Assembly: GCF_000002515.2 (NCBI RefSeq)
Contig: NC_006038.1
Location: forward strand, 558,001-622,000
Source of the DNA: Kluyveromyces lactis
Taxonomy: Eukaryota; Ascomycota; Saccharomycetes; Saccharomycetales; Saccharomycetaceae
DNA length: 64,000 nt
Reading direction: 5' to 3'
In this document: in pieces, positions 1-9,907 of the stretch
Layout: each line of letters opens with the position of its first letter
Position numbering within the stretch: position 1 is the first letter of the stretch
The notes under the pieces: generated by a model
The model's input: only the letters and a program-made list of their open reading frames with translations
Databases searched by the model: none
What the model was told of the DNA's origin: nothing
Made by a program: the position numbers and the translations under genes

Positions 1-1391
1 AAGAAATACTGTAATTTTGACCCAATGTTTTCATTGACTCTCATAAGCACCTTGTTCATATATTTTTGATCCTTAAAGTTGATAGCTAACCCACGATTTA
101 TGTCTGTTTGAATTTGTAACCTGATGTTTTGTAGGTATTCTTCAATTTTTTCCTTGACAATCATACCATACAAGAACCCACCTAATAGAATTTCTTGATG
201 TTGAGCTGCATCAGGATTATCTGGGGAACATTCACCAGCAACCAACGAATAGAGTTTTCTGATCATGAATAATAGCATGTTGAATTTGTCTTTGTTGTTT
301 TCACCAAGGTGAACTAAAACAATACGGTTTAAAAGTTCCTGGCCGACTTGCAGATCGGTCATATCGGGAGAGGCTTGGAATACAACACGGAATTTGTCAC
401 CCAAATATTGCAAAGTTTGTTTACGGTTTTGTAGAGTTGGGTATCTCTTCTTGAAGCCACGTAGTAACAATTCAAGACGATCTGTCAAGAAAGAATTAGA
501 GGTGTCTCCACCGACAACGTGATCAAAAATCTCTCTATCATTGGTATCGCATAGTGCTCTTAAGATCATTACCACTGGAATTAAATATTCATTTTTCCTC
601 CAAGAGAACCTGAAGGTAACTTGACCATCGTTTAAATAATGCAAGACGTTAGTTTGAGATGTTTGATCTGGTCTAACGGATCTAATCTGAATACCATATT
701 GGGAGTAGGAGGCACCTCTGTTAGCAAATGAAGGTCTAATGATAGCCATTGGATGGTTTCTACGTTGCACAATTAACATTCTGATCAATTTTTCGATACC
801 ATTAACAATGAAGTAACCACCAAATTCATCAGATTCTTCCCTATGTTCGACTAATTCGTATGGAGACATCTTGTTCAAATGACATCTATTGGACTGAAGC
901 ATGATTGGCAAACCACCACAGTCTCTTACTTCAGTAAAAGTTTCTTCACCATCATTGACCGACCATTTCAACTTCAGCAAAATTTTCCCTCTGTATGAAG
1001 TCAATCTCTGTCTGGATTCAGATGGGAAAACCTTGCGTTCTACTGCAGAAGAAACACCATCGTTAGAAGTTGGTTTAGAAATAGACACCTGTTCAATACT
1101 CAAAGATAATTTGTTACCCAAGTAGTTTGGGTTAGTGTCCGATCCCTTACCATCGAAAATAACTTTGGATCCAATATCTTTTGCCCCTAGGTTTAACAAA
1201 CCACCATCAGGTCCCTCAGTCAATGCATTGAAGGAGCCAATGTGTGGCTGTACAGCGTCCGCTAGGAATGGGTATGCAGATTTATCCTTTGGAGGATTAA
1301 TAAATCTTGATTCTCTTTCCAAAGTCCTGAAACTAGCAGTTCTGTTCAAACGCTCAACTGGAGCTTGTGGAGGAAGAATAACCGAAGACAT
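1..1391 (-). CDS. RPA135: RNA polymerase I second-largest subunit, N-terminal part (partial)
   Basis: This is the catalytic-core beta-like subunit of RNA polymerase I, which transcribes the 35S rRNA precursor in the nucleolus. Reading leftwards from the ATG at 1389-1391, about 463 of the roughly 1200 residues expected for the family are visible; the rest lies beyond the left window edge. The visible part is the protrusion and lobe region. It closely matches the S. cerevisiae protein as I recall it, including the blocks TADFRTLERESRFINPPKDK-like near the start, SSAVERKVFPSESRQRLTSYRG, and the near-invariant stretch around VNGIEKLIRMLIVQRRNHPM (residues about 200-220). No intron or break is seen. 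The upstream region is shared with the divergent tRNA-Lys gene and holds a PAC/RRPE pair, as expected for a Pol I subunit. Confidence 0.97.
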   Translation of the reverse strand, partial: MSSVILPPQAPVERLNRTASFRTLERESRFINPPKDKSAYPFLADAVQPHIGSFNALTEGPDGGLLNLGAKDIGSKVIFDGKGSDTNPNYLGNKLSLSIEQVSISKPTSNDGVSSAVERKVFPSESRQRLTSYRGKILLKLKWSVNDGEETFTEVRDCGGLPIMLQSNRCHLNKMSPYELVEHREESDEFGGYFIVNGIEKLIRMLIVQRRNHPMAIIRPSFANRGASYSQYGIQIRSVRPDQTSQTNVLHYLNDGQVTFRFSWRKNEYLIPVVMILRALCDTNDREIFDHVVGGDTSNSFLTDRLELLLRGFKKRYPTLQNRKQTLQYLGDKFRVVFQASPDMTDLQVGQELLNRIVLVHLGENNKDKFNMLLFMIRKLYSLVAGECSPDNPDAAQHQEILLGGFLYGMIVKEKIEEYLQNIRLQIQTDINRGLAINFKDQKYMNKVLMRVNENIGSKLQYF

Positions 1392-1689
1392 GGTAACAGC
1401 TGATATATCTTAATGGTATTATTATTAGCACTGTCCCGCTTCCTATGAATCCTGCGAATATTAGCCACCGGTTTTATGATAGAGCAGATAACGTATATTA
1501 GGTCAGAACAGTGAAAAAAGGCACAATGGTTTTCGGTTTGAAGTAATCGAAAATGCTGTTTGAAGATAAAATCAAGCTATCCTCGAAACAATGGAATTCA
1601 AGCTTAGAAGAGAGAGTATTTTAGTTAATTGAATGTTGTTGCTTGTCAATTAGACTGTAGTGAATAAAGAATCTAGATATAGATGAGAT

Positions 1690-1710
1690 GAGATGAGCTG
1701 AAAATTTTCA
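1690..1710 (+). promoter_or_regulatory. Fused PAC and RRPE elements in the RPA135 promoter
   Basis: A PAC-type box (GAGATGAGCTG, 1690-1700) runs directly into an RRPE-type palindrome (TGAAAATTTTCA, 1699-1710), about 300 bp upstream of the RPA135 start. PAC was named for RNA polymerase A and C genes and is bound by Dot6/Tod6; RRPE is bound by Stb3. The pairing is typical of ribosome-biogenesis promoters, so the target is more likely RPA135 than the nearby Pol III gene. The assignment is by motif only. Confidence 0.7.
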
Positions 1711-1813
1711 AAAGCTGATATTTCAATTTTTGCAAAAGTTCTTTCTTTTCTTTTTCACCACGTCCGTTTGATATTCCTCGCAAGTCACGTGAGAAAAAAG
1801 AGAAGAATGATGA

Positions 1814-1833
1814 ATTATTATTATTATTATTAT
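1814..1833 (+). repeat. ATT trinucleotide microsatellite
   Basis: A short uninterrupted run of ATT units lies between RPA135 and tRNA-Lys. It is non-coding and probably length-polymorphic. Confidence 0.9.
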
Positions 1834-1890
1834 CACATGACGACCGTCTCTGATGTGAGTCAGCAAAGGACTCCACCAGACATCAATTCT

Positions 1891-1963
1891 GCCTTGTTGG
1901 CGCAATCGGTAGCGCGTGTGACTCTTAATCACAAGGTTGGGGGTTCGAGCCCCCCACAGGGCT
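1891..1963 (+). tRNA. tRNA-Lys (CUU)
   Basis: This 73-nt gene folds as a full cloverleaf. The acceptor stem GCCTTGT pairs with ACAGGGC with one G-U pair, the anticodon loop is CTCTTAA with anticodon CTT, and the T arm is GGGGGTTCGAGCCCCC. It differs at only a few positions from the S. cerevisiae tRNA-Lys(CUU) I recall. There is no intron. A T5 tract at 1967-1971 is the Pol III terminator. The gene stands between RPA135 and CWP1, which belong to different S. cerevisiae synteny blocks. Confidence 0.97.
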
Positions 1964-3564
1964 TTCTTTTTACCCCCCTCATTTTTCCTTTTTTTCCATC
2001 AACCATTTCTCCGTCATTCGAAGCATCAACTTCAAATTCTGGCCGCCAGTAACAATAAAAAAAAAGATCAACACACTAAGAATGGAAAGAGCTCCAAATA
2101 TAAAACCACCCACGGCTTAACCAAAACAATACATGTTACTGAATTCTTTTCTGTACCAATAAGGCAAATGTTTCCCCCAACACTTCGCAAATGAGGTTAA
2201 ACGAGGAGAAAAAGGTACCAAAAAATGGTGTGGTCCCAGCAACATTTAAACTCTTGGCGGTATTAAACCCTTCCTAATCTGTCAGGCTTTTCGCAAATCT
2301 AGAACTAAAAGTTACTGCTGAACTGGTCTTTCTTGGAAGAAGAACACTCACAAACTGAGTAGTGCAGGTATGTAGCTGAGGAAAAAAGTCTACTGGAGAC
2401 TTCCTGTCTCAAACAGCAAACAGATGAACACCTTCCATCTACACTAAGGTACATCGCATATTCCCGTATTTTCAAACAATTTCCCAAATCGCTTCTCGTT
2501 TTCCGTTTTGCTAACCCCAGCAGTATGCGGTTATTGTGTCGATCTGGTCCTTCTTGTGCCTTTTTTTTTTGTTTACCTTTCCAGCTACTGGAGTTTCTGA
2601 GCTTTGCAGGCTCCAAAATGGCATCCTTCTGAACCGACGTACACGTGCTTCTATTTCCGTCTTATAGAGTTTCGAAACCCTGCCGAGCAAAAGAAACAAA
2701 GCCAAAGAAAACTACATGACAGGATGACGTCTTTTGGAAATTCACCAATGGGGTTTTCTCAGAAAACCCTATCGTTTATGCTCGCAAAGAAAAAGGAAAA
2801 ACACATTGAAAAGGGAATGTTAAAAAAATAGAGTGAAAACAGGAATGGTACTGACGTTACAGTGGTTTCAGCAGAAAAAACACTGGCAATAGGGTTCGTA
2901 TTTTACATTTGACAACACAGTTTGAGAATGATACGTAGCGGAATTCTTCTGTTTGTTTACGTTCTTCATTAACCGATCCCAATTCCTCAATTTTTTTTGG
3001 TATTTCTTCCACGAGTGTTTTTTCGTATTACGCAATTTTTAGCATCCATCGAAAGAATGGAAAGACACAGCTTGGTAGCCAGAAATCTTGTAATAAGATG
3101 AGGCACTTACAGTTCCATCTTTGCACCTAGTGTTATTTTTGGACGTTTCCAAACCTAATGTATCTAACCTTAAAACGGCAGTCTGCGTGATGGAAGAGCT
3201 ATACTTAGTAACATAGTGTTTTTGTGCTAGTGTTTGGGTTCAGTATTTGGACAAAAGAATAGACAGAAGTTTAGAACCCTATTTGGAACCCTATTCGGTT
3301 TTGCTTGTCTTGTTCATTCCTGAAACGACCGCATTCACACTGTGTAAAGTCAAAGTTTTCATATTCTTTTATGTACATTTTCTTCCAACGGTTGGTATTT
3401 TTTTTTGTATATAATAGCGTCAATCATGGCAACTTTTAATGTCAATATCTCCTTCTCTTGTTCTCTTTACCCAATTATATTATTACCATCCAACCTCAGA
3501 CATCCAATAACAAAAACTTTTGTTAACTGACTATAACTACAAACATAACCTTTCAAATTTGAAA
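1964..3564 (+). other. Long intergenic region: CWP1 upstream sequence
   Basis: This 1.6-kb stretch has no convincing gene; the short open frames in it have no recognisable relatives and no family-like composition. It is probably the long promoter of CWP1. A TATA box (TATATAA, 3408-3414) lies about 150 bp before the CWP1 start. The octamer AACCCTAT occurs four times: 2765-2772, 2889-2896 (reverse), 3275-3282 and 3287-3294, the last two forming a 12-bp tandem. Confidence 0.6.
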
Positions 3565-4311
3565 ATGAGATTCTCTACTGCCTTTTCCGTTGCTCTATTG
3601 TCTTTCGCTAAATTGATTGTTGCTGATTCTGAGCAATTCGGTCTAGTCACCATCAGATCCGGTTCTGCTTTGCAATATGCTGGTGTCTACAGTAAAGACG
3701 GTGCTTTATACTTCGGTAGTGGCGACTCTTTGTCTGGTGTAATCACTGATGATGGTAAATTGAAGTTCACTGACAACACTTACGCTGTTGTTGGCGACGA
3801 TGGTTACCTAACTGCTTCTTCTGATGAATCTACTGCTTCCACGGGTTTCTCCATCAAGAGCGGTTATTTGGCTTACGCTGACAAAAACGGCTTCTACGGT
3901 GTCTTAGAAGACAGCTCATACAAGGTTGCTACTAAGAGTGAAAGCAGTGACAGCTTGCCTGTTGCTATCTCTGCTAGAGGTTCTGACGGCCAAGTTGTCC
4001 CAGACTTCTCTGCTGACGGTTCCTCTTCCTCTTCCTCAGCTGCTCCAGAAAGTAGTTCTGAAACTTCCTCAGCTGCCCCAGAAACTTCCTCAGCTGCCCC
4101 AGAAACCACTACCATTGCTCCAGAAACCACATCAAAGGATTCTAACGTCGTCCAAACTGTTGCCCCAGTCTCTCAAATCGGTGATGGCCAAATTCAAGCT
4201 ACCACTGGTACTCAATCCGTCTGGATCAAGACTGAATCCGGCAACAACGCTGGCAAGGTCACCTTCGGTGCCGGTGCTGGTATCGCCGCCATCGCTGCTC
4301 TATTGTTGTAA
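3565..4311 (+). CDS. CWP1: GPI-anchored cell wall mannoprotein, Cwp1/Cwp2 type
   Basis: This 248-residue structural protein of the cell wall is probably GPI-anchored and may also be linked to beta-1,3-glucan. The ATG at 3565 gives a signal peptide (MRFSTAFSVALLSFAKLIVA) almost identical to that of S. cerevisiae Cwp1; in-frame codons upstream lack a sensible signal. After cleavage the mature protein starts DSEQFGLVTIRSGS, the family signature. A globular half is followed by a Ser/Thr-rich, Pro-containing stalk with AAPETSS-type repeats (about residues 155-190), then a PIR-like motif SQIGDGQIQA (203-212), whose Gln can form an alkali-labile glucan bond. A small-residue and hydrophobic GPI tail ends the protein. 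S. cerevisiae has two tandem copies (CWP2, CWP1); here there is one. Codons are strongly biased, implying high expression. Confidence 0.95.
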   Translation: MRFSTAFSVALLSFAKLIVADSEQFGLVTIRSGSALQYAGVYSKDGALYFGSGDSLSGVITDDGKLKFTDNTYAVVGDDGYLTASSDESTASTGFSIKSGYLAYADKNGFYGVLEDSSYKVATKSESSDSLPVAISARGSDGQVVPDFSADGSSSSSSAAPESSSETSSAAPETSSAAPETTTIAPETTSKDSNVVQTVAPVSQIGDGQIQATTGTQSVWIKTESGNNAGKVTFGAGAGIAAIAALLL

Positions 4312-4845
4312 TAGGTTAACAGATACTATAAAAGAATCCATCTTTTGAGTATTTACTTTCACATTTGCAGCTTGAAGATTTCTCTTCAAACCGAAAAATA
4401 ATGCAAACTTCATTGTTTCAGTTCCTTCATCACTTTACAATACCACGATTATTAACGTTCATTCCTAATGCTTTCATATCCCCACGTCGTTAGTACCTTT
4501 TTTCAATTCGTCTATATATGCATCTTCATTAATATTTACTATTTCAGATATACTGAAAAAGCTATAATTAAAACAATACCATACTACTTTAGAAGATTAG
4601 TCCTGAACGATTTCCTAAGATTTTAATGAATAAAGTTTAAGGTAGTCCAAACTTCCCCATAGTGAATTAATTTTCTAGTTTTCGGTCTTCGAGATCATGT
4701 CATACGGTGGCGAACTTAAGTTGTCTCATAGCTGTGTGAATTTGTCTAGCATTTGAATCTCATCGCACATTGGTAATAAGCTTATCAGAAGTGCGAATAC
4801 AGAGATCAAGCATCCTAAACGCCTATAGCGTCTCCATAGACAATC
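4312..4845 (+). other. CWP1-YJU2 intergenic region
   Basis: These 534 bp between two co-oriented genes should hold the CWP1 3' end and the YJU2 promoter. They are AT-rich. I see no gene, RNA or clear binding site. Confidence 0.5.
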
Positions 4846-5661
4846 ATGTCCGAGCGTAAATCAACAAACAAATACTACCCACCAGACTATGATCCGGTGA
4901 AGGCTGAGCGAGAGGCCAGAAAGCTCTCCAAACGGCTTAAAACGATGAACAAGGATACCATCACTATTAGATTGATGACTCCATTTAGCATGCGGTGTCT
5001 GAAATGTAATGACTTCATACCGAAGAGCAGGAAATTTAATGCAAAGAAGGAAACCTTACCTGAGAAGTACTTAGACAAGATCCGTTTATATCGTTTTGAG
5101 ATACGATGTCCAAGTTGTAACAATGTTATTTCTTTCAAGACTAATCCACAGACTGGAGATTATACAATGGATGTAGGCGGAGTTAAGAATTTTATCAGTA
5201 CCGCTGATAAAAATGGGTCGGAACCCAATAAGGAGATCCCGGAGAATGAGACTTTAGAACAGATGTTGGAAAGATTAGAGAGAGAGCAAGAGTTGGAAAA
5301 CGAGAAAGGACAAGATGATGGCAGAGATAGAATGGAGATTATAGAGGAAAAACTAGCCAAATTACAACGAGAACAGGAGGACGATGTTGAATTGGAAAAA
5401 ATCGCCGAAAGAGAACAAATAAGAATAGAGAAACTAGAAGAATACAATCACTCAAGAAAGCGCAAACAAGAAGATCAGGACACTTTAGATGATATGATTG
5501 CAGAACAAGCTTTTCATGATCATGTTGTTAAACCAGACGATGAGAACGGTCAGGACGCCGGTCAAGATGCAAGTAACAGAATTACTGTGGTACCGACGAA
5601 ATTAGCATTAAAGAAAAAAAAGAATCCACTTGGAGTGAAGCTGAAGAGGAAGAAGGTATGA
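4846..5661 (+). CDS. YJU2: Pre-mRNA splicing factor Yju2 (CWC16 family)
   Basis: This 271-residue spliceosomal protein joins with the Prp19-associated complex and promotes the first catalytic step of splicing by stabilising the branch helix. The start MSERKSTNKYYPPDYDP is the family hallmark. Two CxxC pairs (C51/C54 and C88/C91), flanked by RLMTPFSMRCLKC and RFEIRCPSC, form the zinc-binding core. The motif DVGGVKNF closes the conserved N-terminal half. After residue 130 the protein is a charged coiled coil, and it ends in a basic tail rich in Lys (KKKKNPLGVKLKRKKV), a probable nuclear localisation signal. Length is close to the S. cerevisiae protein. It lies in the same order and orientation as in S. 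cerevisiae, where YKL096W (CWP1), YKL095W (YJU2) and YKL094W (YJU3) are consecutive. Confidence 0.97.
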   Translation: MSERKSTNKYYPPDYDPVKAEREARKLSKRLKTMNKDTITIRLMTPFSMRCLKCNDFIPKSRKFNAKKETLPEKYLDKIRLYRFEIRCPSCNNVISFKTNPQTGDYTMDVGGVKNFISTADKNGSEPNKEIPENETLEQMLERLEREQELENEKGQDDGRDRMEIIEEKLAKLQREQEDDVELEKIAEREQIRIEKLEEYNHSRKRKQEDQDTLDDMIAEQAFHDHVVKPDDENGQDAGQDASNRITVVPTKLALKKKKNPLGVKLKRKKV

Positions 5662-5850
5662 CGCAGTATGCTATTTTGTTTTTGTTAACCCTTTCCTTAA
5701 AGTTTGTAGCCGCATGTAACGAAGTACGATGATCACATGATCTTCGGCATAAGATAATAAACAACATTAAAATCATGGTTATCTTTTTGTAGCATTGAAT
5801 GAATAGACTCGAATAAAATCTACCACCTAAAACCAATAATATAGTTAGCG

Positions 5851-6816
5851 ATGTCTTTTCCATACGAAAGCGAGGTCAAAACAGAAATTCCAACACTTCA
5901 GAAAGAAGAATTCAACGATGCAACCTTCACCTACATGAAATGGCCTTCCAGCCTTAAGAAGCACGAGCGTAACACTCACACTAACACCACTGATGTAGAA
6001 GACGAACAAGTTATTACAAAGTGCAGAGTTTTGATTGTACATGGATTCTGTGAATACTACAAGATTTATTACAAACTTATGGATAATTTAGCTTTGAATG
6101 GTGTTGAAAGTTTTATGTTCGATCAAAGAGGATCTGGTGATACCTCCCCAGGAAAGGAGAGGGGGAAAACCGATGAAGTTGCCACTTTTGCTGATTTAAA
6201 CCATTTCATCGAGATGAACTTGAAAGAGTGTGAACCCGTAGATCGCAAATTGTTCCTTTTTGGCCATTCCATGGGTGGCGGAATCGCATTGAACTACGGG
6301 TGTAATGGTAAGTACAAGGATAAAATCGCAGGAATCATTACGACAGGCCCTTTGATTGAATTGCATCCTAACTCAAGACCCAATTTCATTCTGCGTTGCC
6401 TGGCACCTGCACTAGCAAGCGTGTTGCCGAGGTTCACGATCGATACAGCATTGAATGTGGACGGGATTACAAGCGATGAAGATTACAAGGAGTTGTTAAG
6501 AACAGACCCTAAGCTAAAGTTAACGGGTTCTTTCAAACAAATCTACGATATGCTAGAAAGAGGCAAGAAGTTGGTGAATGACCCATATGTTGCAAAGACA
6601 TTTAAAAGCCCACTATTGATAATGCATGGGAAGGCCGACACTATCAACGACCCGGATTCATCCGAAAAGTTCGTCAATGAAAGGATACCTCAGGTCGAGG
6701 ACAAGACTGTAAAGATTTATAACGATGCAAAACATTCATTATTATCAATAGAAGTGGATTCCGTTTTCCAAGAATCGTTTAAAGACATGATCGACTGGAT
6801 CAACGCACATGTATAA
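5851..6816 (+). CDS. YJU3: Monoglyceride lipase
   Basis: This 321-residue alpha/beta hydrolase cleaves monoacylglycerols to glycerol and fatty acid. In S. cerevisiae it sits on lipid droplets and membranes. The nucleophile elbow GHSMGGG (138-144) supplies Ser140. The rest of the triad can be read as Asp263 (MHGKADTIND) and His295 (NDAKHSLLSIE). The oxyanion-side motif VHGFCEYYKIY (63-73) is the family's HGxxEH variant. The length matches the S. cerevisiae enzyme (about 313). It is separated from YJU2 by only 189 bp, and its position downstream of YJU2 is conserved. No signal peptide is present. Confidence 0.96.
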   Translation: MSFPYESEVKTEIPTLQKEEFNDATFTYMKWPSSLKKHERNTHTNTTDVEDEQVITKCRVLIVHGFCEYYKIYYKLMDNLALNGVESFMFDQRGSGDTSPGKERGKTDEVATFADLNHFIEMNLKECEPVDRKLFLFGHSMGGGIALNYGCNGKYKDKIAGIITTGPLIELHPNSRPNFILRCLAPALASVLPRFTIDTALNVDGITSDEDYKELLRTDPKLKLTGSFKQIYDMLERGKKLVNDPYVAKTFKSPLLIMHGKADTINDPDSSEKFVNERIPQVEDKTVKIYNDAKHSLLSIEVDSVFQESFKDMIDWINAHV

Positions 6817-8428
6817 CGAAACCAAGTAAATCATATATCAAATAGACAAACCGATTAGCAACCAGAAAATCAAGCCCCTCCTTTTTCCCTCACGATCAGG
6901 CCGTTAAACTTGGCTACTACGTATTATTGGTACTGGCGGCTTGTTCTAGCGGATTAAGTGGAATCAGAAAATTGATGCCAGATATCTGACTTCGTGTTTT
7001 ACTTGATGATCTTCAGAGTGGAAAAGGGATTCCAAATACTAAGTGTGAAAAAATAATGGAGATGTCGTCAAACCCAGACAGAAAACTAGATGAAGAAACC
7101 ATCTGCGTTCATGCTGTTGTGGCCTTGATTAAAGTTATAGAGGTTTCTGCCCTAACATTCTGCATTACTTCCATAAAGTGGCGGGCTATAGATGCCCGTA
7201 CAACGCCGTTGAACAACAAAGACGAAGAAACATTACCTCTAAGGCCACTATGACGAATAAAGCACCTAAGCTAACAGTAAAGTCTGGCAGGGCACAACAC
7301 GGATCCATTGTATATAGATTGTCAGTTGGGATACTTTTTCATTTTCCCCTCCGAATGTCACACGTCCTTTTTCTCTTGAATGTCTCTCCACTAATTCTCC
7401 ACAAAAACCAAAGTGGAGAGATCAAGGATGGAAAACGACATGCAGAAAGCCCGGCTCGTACAGGAAACCAATTGTTCTAGAGAAAAAAAAAAAAAACTAA
7501 ATCACGGAACACGAATATTCCTGTACTAAAGTAACGTCCTGCATCCGCATAAGACTTCGAGGTCCACGCACCGAAGCACTTACATAATCCATGGAAACGG
7601 AACTCCCGTGCACCCTGCAAACTATCCCTATGGCTTTTTTTTGTGTCACCTTGCCCAAACATAGCGTGATCCGTTCTTGCGAATCATCCTAGGGATAGCA
7701 AAACCCTTCCTTCAAATCTCTTTGCTCTCTATATTTCCCGTTCCCAGGCAGTGCCGGCAACAGACTTTTCCAGTCTGGTGACGAACTAGAACATGTGTGA
7801 TATCTCGGAGGGCTGACTTCCATGAATAACCTCTGATTTTGAATAGGTAATGGGAGGCTCGTATCTCACGACTTCGTGACATGGTTTTCCCATTTACAGA
7901 AATCCAATCTTGGTTCTTCGCAAGCTTAGCGTAGTATAATGCATAGGCGGATACTGCCAGTGGTCTTGTAATAGAATTTTATCAGTGGCTTTATCTCAGC
8001 GTAGTGCTATATAGTATGACGCCGGTATTTTTAGGGTTGTATCTAGGGTAGAAGAGGGATTGGGAAAGGAAATTGTTTCTTTCTCATAAGACTGTGGGCC
8101 CGATTAAATTGACACTCAATCCAAAGTGGCTGTATACTTTATCTCAGTCTCGAAGTTTGAACGGGTTGTAAAATACACTTTAAACCTTTATGCGTGTTCA
8201 GCGCGCATTTTTTTGAAACTTTACCCCTTCACACCTACCGATATATTCTTATTATCGAATAACGATATATGTGCATTAATATATATATATATGGGTAAAG
8301 TATATGCTATGATAGTATCTTAACGACCTTTGGGTTATTGTAGTGTCTATGCCCATATATACACCTCACGAGTAAGCAGTTACCAAGATTGCCTTAGTTG
8401 TTAATATCAGTTTATCAATCCTTTTTCC
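6817..8428 (+). other. Long intergenic region: MBR1 upstream sequence
   Basis: This 1.6-kb gap has no supportable gene; the open frames at 7056-7253 and 7178-7480 are short and unlike any family I know. Three CCCCT stress-response-element cores lie at 6875-6879, 7346-7350 and 8224-8228. An (AT)n run occurs at about 8279-8291. The length fits a heavily regulated promoter. That Msn2/4-type factors act here is inferred from motif alone. Confidence 0.5.
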
Positions 8429-9424
8429 ATGTTGGATGAACGTCTGGAATCAGATGAAGGAGTAAAGCCTTTAGTGTGCCATTGTGGTTGTCCCAATGAA
8501 AGAGGCTCCATATTTGAGAGATCAGTGCAGGACCCCTTTTGCTCTACTTTTTACAATGATGATCAAGAACCACTCGAGATACACAGTCGTGCAGAAGATT
8601 CACTGTATGAATTGAATCCATTGCAGGAGGAAACGCTGTACTATAAGATTCCCAGTGATAATGAAGAAGAGTTTCAGGAGGTAGAGCTTGGAGGGAACCC
8701 ATTCCGTTCGAATATGATGCGTGGAGATACTTCTTTGAAGGGGAAAATTGGATCACCATCAAAGTGTGGTTGTGTGGTATGTTCGAACTGCCACGGGCTA
8801 AGGAAACCTAGATCGAAATCGTCCGCTTCTTACAATGGATACAGTTTCTCGCTAGATTCAAACCCAGTCTCAAGGACAAACAGTATAGTCATTCCATTGT
8901 CTAAACAACCCACAAGACAGAGCATTGCTTCTTCTGTTGGATGTCTAGATACAAACAATACCATAAATAATAACAGTCTCTCTTTTGGATCCCCAACTAA
9001 TATCACTGACGAGGGCGCAATAGATCCTAAATCTTCCAATGGATCAAGATCGTCCATTAGCTTATCTACAAATGCCATTCCAACACACTTATACAGCTTG
9101 GAGAGATACGTAAGTTCTGAATTGGATTCAGCGACGGAATCCTTCTTTGATAAGTCAAAACAATTGTCAGACGAAGCTTCAACTCATGGAACAGAAGACA
9201 CCGTCTCTTCATCGTTGGCAAAAATGTCATTACGAACTTCACCTCAAAGTTCAAATAGCACAATTGCCAATCCAAACACCTACACTAATAGAACCATACC
9301 AGAAATACCGTCAGGAACTCAATCAATTAACCAATATTCATCTTCACATCCACCACCATTTTTGGACGCAAGAAAAAGAAGAAAGTCTTTCATTGAACAG
9401 GCTTTATCAGAGAGTTTCTCATAA
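8429..9424 (+). CDS. MBR1: Mbr1/Isf1-family protein (mitochondrial function and stress response)
   Basis: This 331-residue protein is the single counterpart of the S. cerevisiae ohnologue pair Mbr1 and Isf1, which support respiratory growth and stress resistance; their molecular activity is unknown. Most of it is low-complexity Ser/Asn-rich sequence. The family is recognised by three islands: FERSVQDPFC near residue 29, IPTHLYSLERYVS near 216-228, and the C-terminal RKSFIEQALSESF. Unlike the S. cerevisiae proteins as I recall them, it has two striking Cys clusters: CHCGC at 17-21 and CGCVVCSNCH at 113-122, which could bind a metal. Context supports the call: it sits between YJU3 and NAM7, exactly where MBR1 (YKL093W) and ISF1 (YMR081C) merge in an unduplicated genome. 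Confidence 0.9.
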   Translation: MLDERLESDEGVKPLVCHCGCPNERGSIFERSVQDPFCSTFYNDDQEPLEIHSRAEDSLYELNPLQEETLYYKIPSDNEEEFQEVELGGNPFRSNMMRGDTSLKGKIGSPSKCGCVVCSNCHGLRKPRSKSSASYNGYSFSLDSNPVSRTNSIVIPLSKQPTRQSIASSVGCLDTNNTINNNSLSFGSPTNITDEGAIDPKSSNGSRSSISLSTNAIPTHLYSLERYVSSELDSATESFFDKSKQLSDEASTHGTEDTVSSSLAKMSLRTSPQSSNSTIANPNTYTNRTIPEIPSGTQSINQYSSSHPPPFLDARKRRKSFIEQALSESFS

Positions 9425-9907
9425 TAAAATTCACAACCCCAGTCTTCAACCACCCTCAGTTACCCCAATCATAATCATCAGTATACCCTCATGCATCAAA
9501 TATATAAACGTAATAGGACATAGACTGTCACCTAATCACTATTTAATTACCCGACTTTTGCATGCATTTGCTGATTCTTTTTTTTTTTTTTCAGTTTGTG
9601 TACTTCACATCTCATCTCACATCTCATCAGAAAATGCATCAACTTCCATACATAAAAGTATTTAATCATAATATGCTTCAACAGTTATTATTTCCTATAT
9701 CACTTTATCTGTATTTTCAAGAAGTTCTGTAAATTGAGCATCTATCAATGTGCTGAGTAACATATTTTGATTTGTGACTCTGACTCATTTCTTGCGAACT
9801 TTTTTTTTTGGTTAGTTCGATCTATTCTGTTCAAAGCTATTCTTTGAAGTAGATTGTACACGACTGGTGCCTTTATTATCTCAGTACAATTAGAATCAAG
9901 TTTCCTT
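9425..9907 (+). other. MBR1-NAM7 intergenic region
   Basis: These 483 bp between co-oriented genes contain a poly-T tract near 9578-9591, a common nucleosome-excluding element in yeast promoters, and another T run at about 9800-9809. The open frame continuing rightwards from MBR1 in another frame is a shadow. Nothing else is visible. Confidence 0.5.

Noticed and set aside
2305-2831. Small open frames in the CWP1 upstream region (minus 2305-2616, plus 2604-2831)
   Set aside because: They have random composition, no recognisable homology and no conserved neighbour expected at this place.
7056-7480. Two overlapping small frames upstream of MBR1
   Set aside because: They are short, overlap each other, have no family features and sit in a likely promoter.
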